Made by a program: the position numbers and the translations under genes. This document shows, piece by piece, positions 23,501-33,760 of a stretch of 64,000 bases of DNA. The first letter of the stretch is position 1. Each line of letters starts with the position of its first letter. A model generated the notes under the pieces. That model did not search any database, was not told the DNA's origin, and saw nothing but the letters and a program-made list of their open reading frames with translations. This DNA comes from Haematococcus lacustris. Its lineage: Eukaryota; Chlorophyta; Chlorophyceae; Chlamydomonadales; Haematococcaceae. The stretch covers positions 4,759,919-4,823,918 of the forward strand of contig JASKMD010000028.1 in the NCBI GenBank assembly GCA_030144725.1, read 5' to 3'.

Positions 23501-24797
23501 GACACCCTGCCCTCCAGGTCTGGTATTGCTGGTTGTCTTGCCATCCACCCCTGCAGCACGGCACCCCTCCACACGTCACCACTCAGCATGGGCAGGGCAG
23601 CTGCCACTGGCCTGGCTGAGGACAAGGGAGGGAGGGAGTGGTCAATGCGTGTGGTGTGGCTGACCTGGTGGTGGTGCAGGGTGCAAAGGGCCAGGTCAGG
23701 TGATGAGGGTCTGGAGCGCCGCCGGTCCATGAGCGGCAGCATGAGCGGGAACGCGGTGGGTGCTGCTGCTGCTGCCTTGGCTTGCTGACCTTGGTATATG
23801 CAAGGCAGTAGAGGATAGGGAGGGACCAGAAGCTCAATATACAGGAGGGTGTTGCTTACACCAGCTGCAGCTGCAGGACGGCAGGGTAGGAGCCACGTCT
23901 TGCTCCCGTCTAGTTTCTGCTACTGCTGCTGCTAAGCTTGGATGTGGGCCAGCGTGAGGTATGGCAGTGGGGCCAGCGGAGAAGATTTCCTGATGCCATA
24001 AGTTTGTGGCCACCTCCACCTGATGCCATCTGCACCAAGGCCACAAGTGAACAGGAGTGGGTGTGACAACATCAAGGAGTGTGCAAGGACTGGGTGCAGC
24101 AGCATGAGTTCAGTGCCCTGACCAGCATGACCCCACATGGCTTGGCTCTTCCTCCTGTTCGGCTGCAGATACTGCCCAGCTGTGAGAGCGCTGGCAGCAT
24201 GCATGGTGGCAACCTGAGCAAGTCCTTCGCAGCCATGAACCCGGAGATGGCCTGGCTGGGGGTGGCGGAGGCATCCACATTGGAGGAGGGCATGGAGGTG
24301 AGTCTCTGCTACGCTCTTCCATGTGCCATGCGTCCATCAGGCACATCAGGGTGTGGGTGCTGGCATTCGACCCAATGCTTGCCCTGGTACCCGACACAGC
24401 ATCCTGCTGCAGAACAAGCAGTAAGCAGCACTGTGCTCCTGCTGCCACTGGGCATCAGCAGACCATTGCTCCTCAGTCCCTTCAGTCCTGGTCATACGTG
24501 CAAGAGGGTGGCTAGGACTCAGCACAGGTTGAGTGCTGCTGCTGCTGCTGTAGGTCCTGGAAGGGCATGTCAAGGTCATGGACGCCCGCATGAAGCGCAT
24601 GTTTGAGGCCATGCAGCAGCAGCTCAGTGCTATCAGCAGCGCCCTGCAAGGCCAGCAGGATGGAATGCCTGGGGATGCCAGCCTGCAGTTGACCAGCAAG
24701 AAGTAAGAGTCTCTATGCACCACCCTCACCCCTCACCCTGACCCCTGACCCCTCACCCTCAACACTCACCCCTCACCCCTCACCCCTCACCCCTCAC

Positions 24798-24834
<37 letters not shown>

Positions 24835-25664
24835 CCCTCACCCTCACCCCTCACCCCTCACCCCTCACCCTCACCCTCAACACTCACCCCTCACCCTCAC
24901 CCTCACCCCTCACCCCTCACCCCTCACCCCTCACCCCTCACCCCTCACCCCTCACCCCTCACCCCTCACCCCTCACCCCTCACCCCTCACCCCTCACCCC
25001 TCACCCCTCACCCCTCACCCCTCACCCCTCACCCTCACCCTCACCCCTCACCCCTGCTGCAGGAGCTCTGGCGCCAAGAGCCTGAACATGCGCAGTGTGC
25101 AGATCTCCCTCCCTGGCTCTGAAGGTGAGGCAGGCAAGCCACCTGTGGTACAGGCCTCCATGACTAGGCAGGCGTAGCCATGCTGGCTGAGGTGAGGCAG
25201 GGTGATGCCTCAATCCCAGCTGCCCTGTATGCCAGCAGCCTGCACTTCCTATAGCTGCACCCTCTGCCGCTCCCTGCCACTACCAGCAGCACCGCCTGAC
25301 ATCCAGTGTTTTCCACCCCTGACCTGCTGCCCGCTGTGCCGTAGTTCAAGACGTGACGGGCCACATCAGCGTGCCTCAACCCAGCCCAGCTGCAGCAGCC
25401 AGCAAGCTGTCCAAGGCAGCCTCCTCACCCCCCGCCCCTCCACCCACCCAGCCCGCCCCACCCACCCAGCGGCCTGAACCCCGGCAGCCTTCACCGCGGG
25501 CTACTGCAGCAGGCGCCGCCCTGGCCCCAGTTTCTGGTGAGGATCGGGCAATCCTGGGCACTGCCACCACCACCGCCGCTGCTCCCCAGCCTGCTGCTGT
25601 ACGGGAAGGGCAGGGCAGCCCACCTGCCCAGCATGACACGGTGCTGGACTTCCATGACATGTAA
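15861..25664 (+). CDS. Ionotropic glutamate receptor-like channel (left copy)
   Basis: A ligand-gated cation channel of the GLR/iGluR family at a membrane. Twenty-three exons keep frame and give 673 residues. A signal peptide (MMTIQALLSILLLG) spans exons 1-2 (15861-15880, 15976-16090). Ligand-binding lobe S1 follows ([21 protein letters not shown]; an ATSER where the amino-acid-binding Arg is expected), then PFSSTVWLLMF opening M1, the pore loop exon 17805-17894, M3 ([10 protein letters not shown] then [10 protein letters not shown], the counterpart of SYTANLAAF), lobe S2 ([23 protein letters not shown]) and M4 ([13 protein letters not shown], 23355-23434). There is no amino-terminal (LIVBP-like) domain. 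The tail has a helical segment (24554-24702) and a Pro/Ala-rich end. The stop TAA at 25662 overlaps a perfect GTAAGT donor, so a longer C-terminus is possible. Middle exons: 16204-16249, 16341-16435, 16780-16882, 17206-17311, 17600-17657, 18565-18617, 18837-18869, 19133-19180, 19464-19515, 20320-20388, 20557-20667, 21137-21193, 21757-21824, 22722-22803, 23680-23755, 24169-24297, 25063-25124, 25345-25664. Confidence 0.9.
21260..21450. repeat. CTGCA pentanucleotide microsatellite
   Basis: About 38 perfect copies of CTGCA lie in an intron of the left receptor gene. The array is missing at the matching position of the right arm (near 49480-49570), so it expanded after duplication or was lost from the other arm. 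Confidence 0.97.
21880..22625. repeat. GGGGTGGGCAG minisatellite
   Basis: Variants of CAGGGGTGGG with AGGTC, GTGAGC and TAGGGGTGGG substitutions run for about 750 bases in a receptor intron, including a near-identical internal block of roughly 180 bases that occurs twice. On the right arm the matching intron keeps only a short CCCCG run (49296-49325). Long Pro/Leu and Gly/Arg frames across it are artefacts. Confidence 0.95.
24722..25056. repeat. CCCCTCA heptamer array
   Basis: A mixture of CACCCCT and CACCCT units lies in the intron between two C-terminal receptor exons. The right arm has the same array on the other strand (46543-46878), with a different pattern of variants (GGGATGA). Confidence 0.95.
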
Positions 25665-26698
25665 GTGCATAGTGGCCACAGCCTGGGCCTCTCCTGCCAA
25701 GACCTGGGGGATGGCCACCAGCCGTCAAAGGATTGTCAACGGCTGTCTCAATGAGTTGGGGTTTGTGACTTTTGTCAGCAGGGGGACCCCAGCAAATGTG
25801 AGCTGTGCTGCAAAGTCATCAGCAGCACTTGCACAATCAGCACTTGCACAAGCAGTAGCAAAAGAAAAAGGGGGTCTGGCCTTGCTCTATCAGGATGCCC
25901 GCTGGGATGATGAGAGAGGTGCTACATAGCAATAGCAGCAGGCGAGTTGAGTTCTACCTCAATGCCTCTATGCTGTGAACTCCAAGCTGTGCCACAGATC
26001 TGCGTCCTAGCCCTGCACACCTTTTGCAGTGTGGGTCTTACTGCAGCACTGTGCTCCCCTAGGCGGTCTATCTCGCTCCAGTAGGGTGCCACTGAGGGCT
26101 GAGGGGAAGGTTGCAGTACCAGCACTGGAGGTACTGCAGCACTGTGCTTCCCTAGCTGTCTGGAGCTGAGGGCATACTTTGCATTGCAAGCACTGTGTTG
26201 CGCAATGTGGGCTGCCTAGCAACGCTGTGCTGCACACAAGCTGTGGGTGGGGGGCTGATGGGCCTCGTGTTCTGATGGCTGCTTGATGTTGGTGCATTTG
26301 AGGTGGGGTGAGGCATCAAGCAAATTGTCGTTAATGAATAATGCATGCATGGAATCGCATGGTGCATGGTTCTGGCCCCTGTCAGCCTAGTGGCACACTT
26401 TTGCTGGCATGTTGCAGTTTGTGTGTGTGTGTTGGCAGCGTGTTCTTGCCAGGTGGTAGCCTGGTGCAACGTCTCATCATGCACGTGTGCTTGGCAAGTG
26501 ACTTGCGAGTGACCCAGCATTATCCTCAAGCAGAGAGTATGAGGATTTCACCTCCTTCACCAGAACCAAGTTTTCTTTCATCATTTCTTTATTGGCACCT
26601 TGGCCACTGGCATCTCGGGTTTGTGTGTTGGTGAGGCGAGACCGGTCGAGGCATGCTGTTCGTGCGGGTTGGGGTAGTGAATCACGTAGTGGTACCGG

Positions 26699-26929
26699 AT
26701 GCTTGCTGCATGCAAACAAACCGGATTACAGATAACACAGCCCCTGCCCTGTAGTAATTGTAGGGGAACAACTGTGCTGTTCGTTCGTTCACGCTATTTT
26801 TGCTGTGCTGCATGCAATGACATGACCATGACGTCTGACATGATCACGCTAGCAGCTGAGCTGTGTCAGCGGACGTCTCACAACACACATGTGGTAGCCA
26901 AGCTACAGGAGCTGAACAGCATCCGATGA
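26699..26929 (+). CDS. Small zinc-ribbon-like open frame
   Basis: An ATG-led frame of 76 residues contains CSNC, about 16 residues, then CCAAC, spaced like a zinc ribbon or knuckle, followed by a predicted helix (ITLAAELCQR). No intron is needed. It stands alone just outside the left arm of the inverted duplication, so it may be a transposon fragment. I do not recognise it, and short frames of this size occur by chance. Confidence 0.25.
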   Translation: MLAACKQTGLQITQPLPCSNCRGTTVLFVRSRYFCCAACNDMTMTSDMITLAAELCQRTSHNTHVVAKLQELNSIR

Positions 26930-26940
26930 ACCGCCCAGCA

Positions 26941-27018
26941 GCAATACCCGGCTTAGCAATACCCGGCTTAGCAATACCCGGCTTAGCAATACCCGGCTAC
27001 CTAGCAATACCCGGCTTA
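26941..27018. repeat. 15-17 bp tandem repeat
   Basis: The unit AGCAATACCCGGCTT occurs five times in a row, one copy with a three-base insertion (CTACCT). Confidence 0.92.
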
Positions 27019-28568
27019 GCGATGTAAACCAATTGCAAGGTGCAGTCGACACAGGTGTCAACCAGCACATATCTGTGGTACGGTTTCCATCCTATTCAAG
27101 TCAATCGAGGATGTGTGATCTTGGCACCTGTCGACGCGCCCTTGTGTGGACTTCGCGCAGCAAGCGCGAGGGGTCGGGGTGGCGGAGTAGTGGCGGTGGC
27201 GGAGCATGCTCCTTTTCACCGAGTCCAATTGCCACTATGCACGCTCCTGGAGGAGGTGGCTGCAGCCTCAGCCAGGGCACCAGCCAGAGCCGCACGCAAA
27301 GCCACAACAACTATGTGTCGGGGTGGTTGTGGTGAATGTGGGGGACCATGCAAGCCAGCAGCGGGTGGCAGCAGCAGCAGCAGCAGCAGGGTGCAGCAGA
27401 GTTGTGCCAGCAGAGTTGTGCCCCCCCCACAGCCCCACCCGCTCCCACAGCCCCCCCCCACAGCAGCCACCCCGGCAGCAGGGTCAGAGCTCCTGGGGCA
27501 CAGCCCAAGGGGGGCAGATACTTTCACCCCCTGTTGAGCCGCCTCGAGGGCCGACGGCATCACCTGATTTACGGCACATGTATCAGCTGGCTCTAGCTGC
27601 AATCGCCACCCATGGGCAGGCTGCTCCAGCTCAAGGTAGCAAGCTAGGTGCAGCTGCGCCGGCTGCACGCTTTGCACGCGTACCCCACCTGCTGGGTTAG
27701 AGCTGCCCAAGAGAGCTGCCAAGCGCAAGCGATGACATAGTTGACATAGTTAGACAGGCCCCCAGCGCTAAACCACTTTTTGGAGTGCGCGATACAGGCT
27801 ATAGCAGCCACCTCTCCCAACCGAACCTGCCAACCGCCTCCGTGCCACATCCATTCTCCGATCCGACTGCTGCTGCCGATGCGCATGCTCGTGTAGAGCA
27901 GCCTAAGCGACGCGGGGGGTCGCAGCAATGACTGCATGCTCCGCAACGGGGCAAAAAGTGGGTAAGAGGAAGCTGGCTGGGTTGCCTACATTGTGAAACA
28001 TCTAGTATAATATTTGGCTCAGGGAGTGCAGAGTTACAGCCGTCCTACTACCAGGGGTAGGTTTTCTGTTAATTGGGGTCCCCCGACTTCCTGGTCCAGC
28101 CCATGCCAAATAAATACAGTAAACAAAATTTGCTTGGCCCCTGACACCTTTCCTGGAGAAATGAACATTGCTGTGCGGCCATGCGGCTCATGAAAAAGGG
28201 GGAAAACGATTGCCAGGTACGCACAGCAAGCGGCAGCTCTGCAGGTCGGCCTGATAGTACCCCTACAAGTCAGCTATTGCTGTGGTGTCTAACGGCACAA
28301 AGGGTGCCAGGGTCCCGGCCGTGTTGATTATAGTGAAGCTGGGCTTCGTCATGGACTTCACTAACAGAGCATGTGACCATGTGACCAGAGCATGACTAGC
28401 TGGTTGCATGCAAGCTTTGCATGACCAGGAGGCTAAGTGCGGTGCTTGCCCTGCCCATTGGCCAGGAATTGCACAAACAATCAGGGCTAGCTGTCTTGCT
28501 AGGCTGCCTGGAAGATACAGTCAGGGGCCTTCTGCCTAATCAACTGTCACAACTGCAACCTTGCCTGA

Positions 28569-30244
28569 TCAGGACCAGGTCCCACTGTGGGAGCCAGCCG
28601 GCAGACTGGCTTGAAGCGGTGACAGCACAACAGCAGGGGGAGGCAGCAGGGCAGGGGGCACGTTCGCCACACCCTGCTCCAGCACTGCCTGGCCCTGCAC
28701 CGCCCCTGCCTGCTGCACCACACCTGCCTGCTGCACTGCCCCTGCCTGCTGCACCGCCCCTGCCTGCTGCACCGGCGCTGCCTGCTGCACCACTACCTGG
28801 CCCTGAAGACCCTGACCTGCCCCAGCCAGCCCCCGGCCTGATGCTGGTCTTGGCTGCCGCTGAGGTGCCTGGCTCGAAGGTGGTGTTAGGGGCTGCGGTT
28901 GAGTGGCACCTCTGTTGTGGTGCATCCGCCTGTGTATGTCGAGGGTGTGGGTCAGACTGTGGTTGAAGCTAACCTTGCGTGCACGGCCTGGCTGGCCTGG
29001 CTGGCTTGGCTGCTGCAGCTCCATGATCACAAACCTGCAGGCAGCACAGGCAGCTGGGCAGGCTTGCAGCAATGCAAGGTTAGGGATGCCACAGTCACAA
29101 TAAGGGTAGGCCAGTGCACAGCTGAGGCTCCCTTGCCTAGCATGTAGATCAGGCTCGACCCCGGCTCCAGTCCGACCCGTGAATGGCAAAGTTGAGGTGT
29201 GTGTTAAGGCATGAACCTGGGCCATGCCACTTTGCGCTATGAGTCATGCACCTGGGTTACACAAATAAATGAAACTGGTGTGTGACATTATGAGTCTCAA
29301 AGCTTGGGGAACAAGCTGGGTGTTGGAGCTGGGCGTCGTAGGGCTTTCAGTAGAAGTCAAGCTAGGGGCTGTGCTACCCAGGGGTTGTGGCTGGTTGGAG
29401 AAGGGGGTCCCACACACACTGCTGCCCTGCCCCCGTTGCACCTGTTGCACACGGTGCTGTCCACAGGCCTGCCTGGCCCTAGCCAGCGCTCCTCAGTCTC
29501 CAGCACCACCGCCAGGTCACGGCCACGAGCCCTCAGCAGCTGCCGGCAGGTGATGATGGCCTGAGGGACAGGGAAGGGGAGGTGGGGTGGCAGGGCGGTT
29601 GGGGAAGGGGGGGTGCATAGGAGGCTGCTGAGAAAAGAGGAGGCGGGTGACAGGAGGGAGGGGAAGGTAGGCAAGAGAGGGGGAAAGGAGGTTAGGGAGC
29701 GCAAGGGAGGGAGGGCGAGGGAGAAGGATGGGGAGGGAAATGGGAGGAGAGGGGTAGGAGGGCGCTAGGTGCAGGGAAGACATGGGAGGACAGGTGCCGA
29801 GCAGGACAGGGCACACAAAGGCAGGGCAGCCCAGGCAGGGCAGCTTTCAGCAGGCAGTCCCAGCGATAGCTATCCCCGCCCTTGACTGATCCTGTGATTG
29901 ACTAAGCCAGTTCAGGGACATGCAGAAATGTATCATGCGGACCCCGTGCAGCACATGGGCCTGCATGTGCCCCACCTTGAAGGTGACCAGGGCGGCTGCA
30001 TGGCCCAAGCTTTCCAACGCCACCAGACCAGGGGCAAGGGGGGAGGGTGGGCCTGGCTGTTCCCGTCCCTGATGCGGCGGCCACTGGAGCACCACGGGCT
30101 GGTTGGATTGCTGCTGCAAAGGGTGGGCAGGTGGGGAGGGCAAGCTGGGTAGGGGAAGGAGCTGCGGAGACGGCAAAGGCCAGGGGGGCGGGGAGGGGGG
30201 CTTGGGCCATAGGGAAGCAGGTGGGTGGGTTCGAGTGAGCAAAC

Positions 30245-30276
<32 letters not shown>

Positions 30277-33200
30277 CCCTGCTGTTGGCCCTGCTGCCCC
30301 TGCTGGCCCTGTGCCCACTGCTGGGAATGCTGCTGTTGCCTGTGCCCCTGCCCCTGCCACTGCTGCTGCTGCCGCTGACTAGGGTTAGCAAGAGGTGGAA
30401 GAAGGCTGGGCTGGGCTGAACCTATCCCTGGCAGTTCCCCTGCCTGCCCCTGCCCCTGTAGCCCCCCTGCTTGCCACCCCTGCCCTCCCTGCCCCGGCTG
30501 CCCAACTGTCTGCTGCTGTGCCAGCCCGGCTGCCCCCCACCCTTGGACCCCTTCTGCCAGCTGCTGCCCCCCAGCAGGCTGGAAGCCAACAATCGGCAGC
30601 AGGCCAGGGAGGGGAGGCAAGCAGCTGGGCTGCAGCTGGTCCGCCGGGAGCTGGTGTATTTGCACCGAGGCAGAAGCAGATCCATTGAGAAGCTGGGGGG
30701 CGGGTGCCTGCCATCTGCTGGCAGAGCTGGGATACTCAGGCTGCCTGGCAGGCAGCCCCTGGTTAGGTATGGCTGGTGTGATAGCCAGGGTCTTGGGGCT
30801 AAGGGGAGGAGGGCCTGGGGCTAAGGGAGGGGGAGGGGGAGGGGGAGGGGGAGGTAGGGCCATGCCTGCTGCAGGGGGGGCTGGGCTTCCATTGAGGGGG
30901 GCTGTACTGCTGAGGGCTGCAGGGCGGACCTGGCTTGCTGAGATGGGGGCTTGGCCTCCTGCTGCGAGGAGGGCTGTGCCAGCTGGGGGGGGGGCTGGGC
31001 CAGCTACGGGGGGGGGCGGGACGTGTGGGCCTGGGTTTGCTGCTGTAGGAGCAGGAGGAGGGACTGCCCCAGCCATCACCCCTGGCACTGCTCCCCTCGC
31101 TTCCCCTGGCCCTCCTCCTGGTTCCTGCCCCAAGCCCCACAGGGACGGGCGTGGAGGGTGGGGGGCAAGGGCGGAGGCAGCCGTGTTCAGGGGCAGAGCC
31201 GTTGGCTTGGCTGCACCCATTTGAGCAGCAGCTGGGGGTCTCGGGACCCGCCTGTTGACCAGCCTAGGGGCCGCCTGGGCTGGATAAGCCGGCCAGGGCT
31301 GTGCTGCTGGCTGCGGCTGCTGAGACAGCAGGCAGGACACCAGGGTAGCCAGCCGGTGGGTGTCGACCACCTTGGTCACTCTCAGGGTGTGACTGGGCCG
31401 GCAGGGGCCTGCGCTGCAAAGCACCAGGCCAGGGGGAGGCAGGCACACTGCCAGTCAACAGCTGCCCTGACGCTTGGTAAAGGTAGTGGCAACACAGGTT
31501 GGGGTTAGGGTTACGATTGGGTTTACGGTTAGGATTAGGGTTAGGGTTGCAGTTAGGGTTGCAGTCAGGCATAGAAGACTACCCAGCAGGCGTAAGGCAG
31601 CCAGCAGCATACTTGACTGAGCCAGTGGTCATGCTGGTGTGGTGAGATGGGTCAGGGTGGGGTGGGCTGGTGAGTTGGGTTCAGTTAGGGTGCTGGGTGG
31701 TGGGGCGGAAGCTGGCCAGCAGCTGCCCTCTGTTCCAGCCTCCCGAGGTTCCCCTGAGCAGCGCACCTGCCAGCACCTTGTGGATGTGGAGCACCACCCG
31801 TCCTGGAGGCAGGCCTGAGGGCTGGGCAGCAGGGACTGGCTCCAGGGGGCCTTCAGCAGCAGGTGTCCAGGCAGCTTGCCCGCTTTGCCTGCTGTAACTG
31901 TGCAGGGTGCCATTGCCGGTGGCGGGACTGGCGCCTGCCCTACCGTTGCTTGGTGCCTTAGAATGCCGGAGGTTGACTGCACGGCTGCCGGCAGGCTGTG
32001 CTGCAACATAGACCCCTCTGGGTGAAGCATAGCTGACCCAAGCCCTTTGGGGTTGGAACACTTCCTTGTTGCCAAACACTGCTGCTGCTGCCGGTGCTGG
32101 TGGCGGTGCTGCTGCCGGTGCTGGTGGCGGTGGCGGTGCTGCTACTGGTGGCGGTGGCGGTGCTGCTGCCGGTGCTGGTGGCGGTGGCGGTGCTGCTGCC
32201 AGTGGTGCTGGCAGTGCTGCTGCCGGTGCTGGCTGTAGTGTCAAGCTTGCGGGCGGGAAGTAGACCACACCATTTTGACGAGGTGCAGTAGGAGTGCTAC
32301 CTTCAGCATACCCAGGCCTACCCATGCCTGTTGCAGGTTCATGGAGGCAGGCAAGGTTCTGCTCCACAAGCTGGGTAGCCACTGACTGACTTGTAGATGG
32401 CATCATGGTCAGCAGCCCTTGCACCTGGCTGAAGCATGCCGCACTGCCAGGCAGTCCTCCTGCTACTGCGACTGCCGTGTTGGCTGCTGGTGCTGCTGCT
32501 GCATTGACTACCGGCAGTGTTAGTGCTGTTGCTGTATCCTGCTGCTGGGACAAGAGAGGCTGAAGGAGCATGCCCTGACCTTGCAGCCCCACCTCCAGCG
32601 CCTGCCCAGCATCAGCGCTAAGGTCAGCTGCAGGTGGACAGCCAGGGGGACACTGACCATTGGCAGATGCACCTGCCATGCGCTCTGTGCAAAGGACAGA
32701 TGGGCTGCCACTGGGGCTGTTTGTCATGACTGCTGGGCCACCATGACTGCTGGACCCGTTTGATGAGGCCGGCGGCAGTGCTGGCAGTGAGGTAAGGCTG
32801 CCTACAGGAGCGGTGGGGCTGACATCGTGCGGCACGCCAGCAGCTGTGTCAGAGTGCCAGGCCGTGGATGTGGCAGGGCGCCCTGGGGCAAGGTCACGAC
32901 TGCGATGGTGTACCTGGCCAGGTGTGTTCCGGCTTCCTGGCCGCTGGCTCTTAGGTAGTGCTTGCTGGGGTGCTGCTGCATGTTTGACCAGCGCTGGTTG
33001 CCATACTGGCATGTGGCCTTCCTCATCCATCAGCATACGCCTCGCACAGCGCAGAATCCGGACTGCCTCAAACAGGGAAGCCTCATCCGAATTGCAGTCC
33101 AGCTGCACGGTACCACGCTTTATCAGTTCCTGTGGCGGAAACGCAGGCCGTCTGTTCGCATCGACACAGGTGCACTCAGCTAGTTGATGTTGATCAGGCA

Positions 33201-33434
33201 TACCTTGTTTACGAACCCAGAGATGGACGCAACGTCTGTGGACGCGCGGACGTAAGCAAACTTGCCTTTGTTTTGGTTTGGTGGATGCTGATAGGCAGCG
33301 TGAACTACTAACAGGCTGCTGCGGGTGCCAGCGGTCAGAGGGTACCAGTAACTGGCTGTGTGTGGTGTATGTACTCTTCTATCTGCGCTCTGATGCCACG
33401 CTGCGATGCATTGCTGAGCGCTGCCTATCATCAT
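28569..33434 (-). CDS. Protein with two SpoVS/Alba-like domains and a giant Pro/Gln insert
   Basis: Five exons join in frame (33434-33204, 33129-31767, 31408-29976, 29560-29442, 29034-28569) into 1203 residues. Domain 1 spans the first intron: KFAYVRASTDVASISGFVNK followed by a stretch ending AVRILRCARRML, which aligns by eye with bacterial SpoVS (Alba-like fold). Domain 2 begins TLRVTKVVDTHRLATLVSCL at the start of exon 3, is interrupted by about 420 residues of Pro/Ala/Gly/Gln-rich sequence (including a run of 10 Pro and poly-Gln), and resumes GLVALESLGHAAALVTFK, then ITCRQLLRARGRDLAVVLE in exon 4 and FVIMELQQP in exon 5. Between the domains is another 390-residue low-complexity linker with PPPPPAPAAA repeats. 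Known: Alba-fold proteins bind DNA or RNA. Inference: a nucleic-acid-binding scaffold, perhaps phase-separating. Family identification is by memory and modest similarity. Confidence 0.68.
31498..31566. repeat. Degenerate TTAGGG-type interstitial tract
   Basis: GGGTTAGGGTTACGATTGGG and similar hexamer/heptamer variants lie in intron 2 of the SpoVS/Alba-like gene. The overlapping frame that reads NPNPN repeats is an artefact. Confidence 0.8.
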
Positions 33435-33760
33435 ACGGCTTGGGCCGGCTCATTTGAGGTAGCCAAACTCGCCCATTTGCATCACTAGCTTGCGGCCGTC
33501 GAAGGCCGCTCAGATAGAAACAGTAGTATCGCCTCGCTACTCTATTGTACGCTGTGGGCATTAAGCCAAGCTCGTGGCAACATGCACGTGTTTAACAAAT
33601 GAACATTTTAATTTACACAGGGCGAAGAAACCGTACTCCCTAGATTGAGGATACCTACCTAGCAGCGTCAGTCAGTGGCCAACGAAATGGGCCTAACATT
33701 ACGACCACGAGGCCTGAGAAATGTGTTGCGTTCATCAAACTCCATTAGGGCTTCCCGTCT
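33435..33760. other. Upstream region of the SpoVS/Alba-like gene
   Basis: This should contain the minus-strand promoter. No clear element was seen. It ends with GTCT, one half of the short direct repeat flanking the next transposon. Confidence 0.4.

Larger units (their letters stand above)
15861..26277 (+). repeat. Left arm of a large inverted duplication
   Basis: This segment matches 45322-54927 in reverse orientation, exons and most intron sequence included. The right border is sharp: the shared sequence ends at GGCCTCGTGTTCTGATG (about 26277). At the left end similarity fades inside intron 1, and first exons differ between copies. The left arm is longer mainly because of satellites at 21260-21450 and 21880-22625. 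Confidence 0.93.
25665..28568. other. Region between the receptor and SpoVS/Alba-like genes
   Basis: The two flanking genes converge here. The left arm ends at about 26277. Beyond it are a small zinc-ribbon-like frame (26699-26929), a 15-17 bp tandem repeat (26941-27018) and Pro/Ala/Gln-rich frames on both strands at 27033-27728. One piece on the plus strand, LRHMYQLALAAIATHGQAAP near 27570-27640, looks protein-like and is followed by a GTAGCA donor, but no full gene could be built. Confidence 0.4.

Noticed and set aside
30047..31224. Plus-strand frames of up to 179 codons at 30-31 kb
   Set aside because: They are shadows of the Pro/Gln-rich minus-strand exon, without splice or start support.
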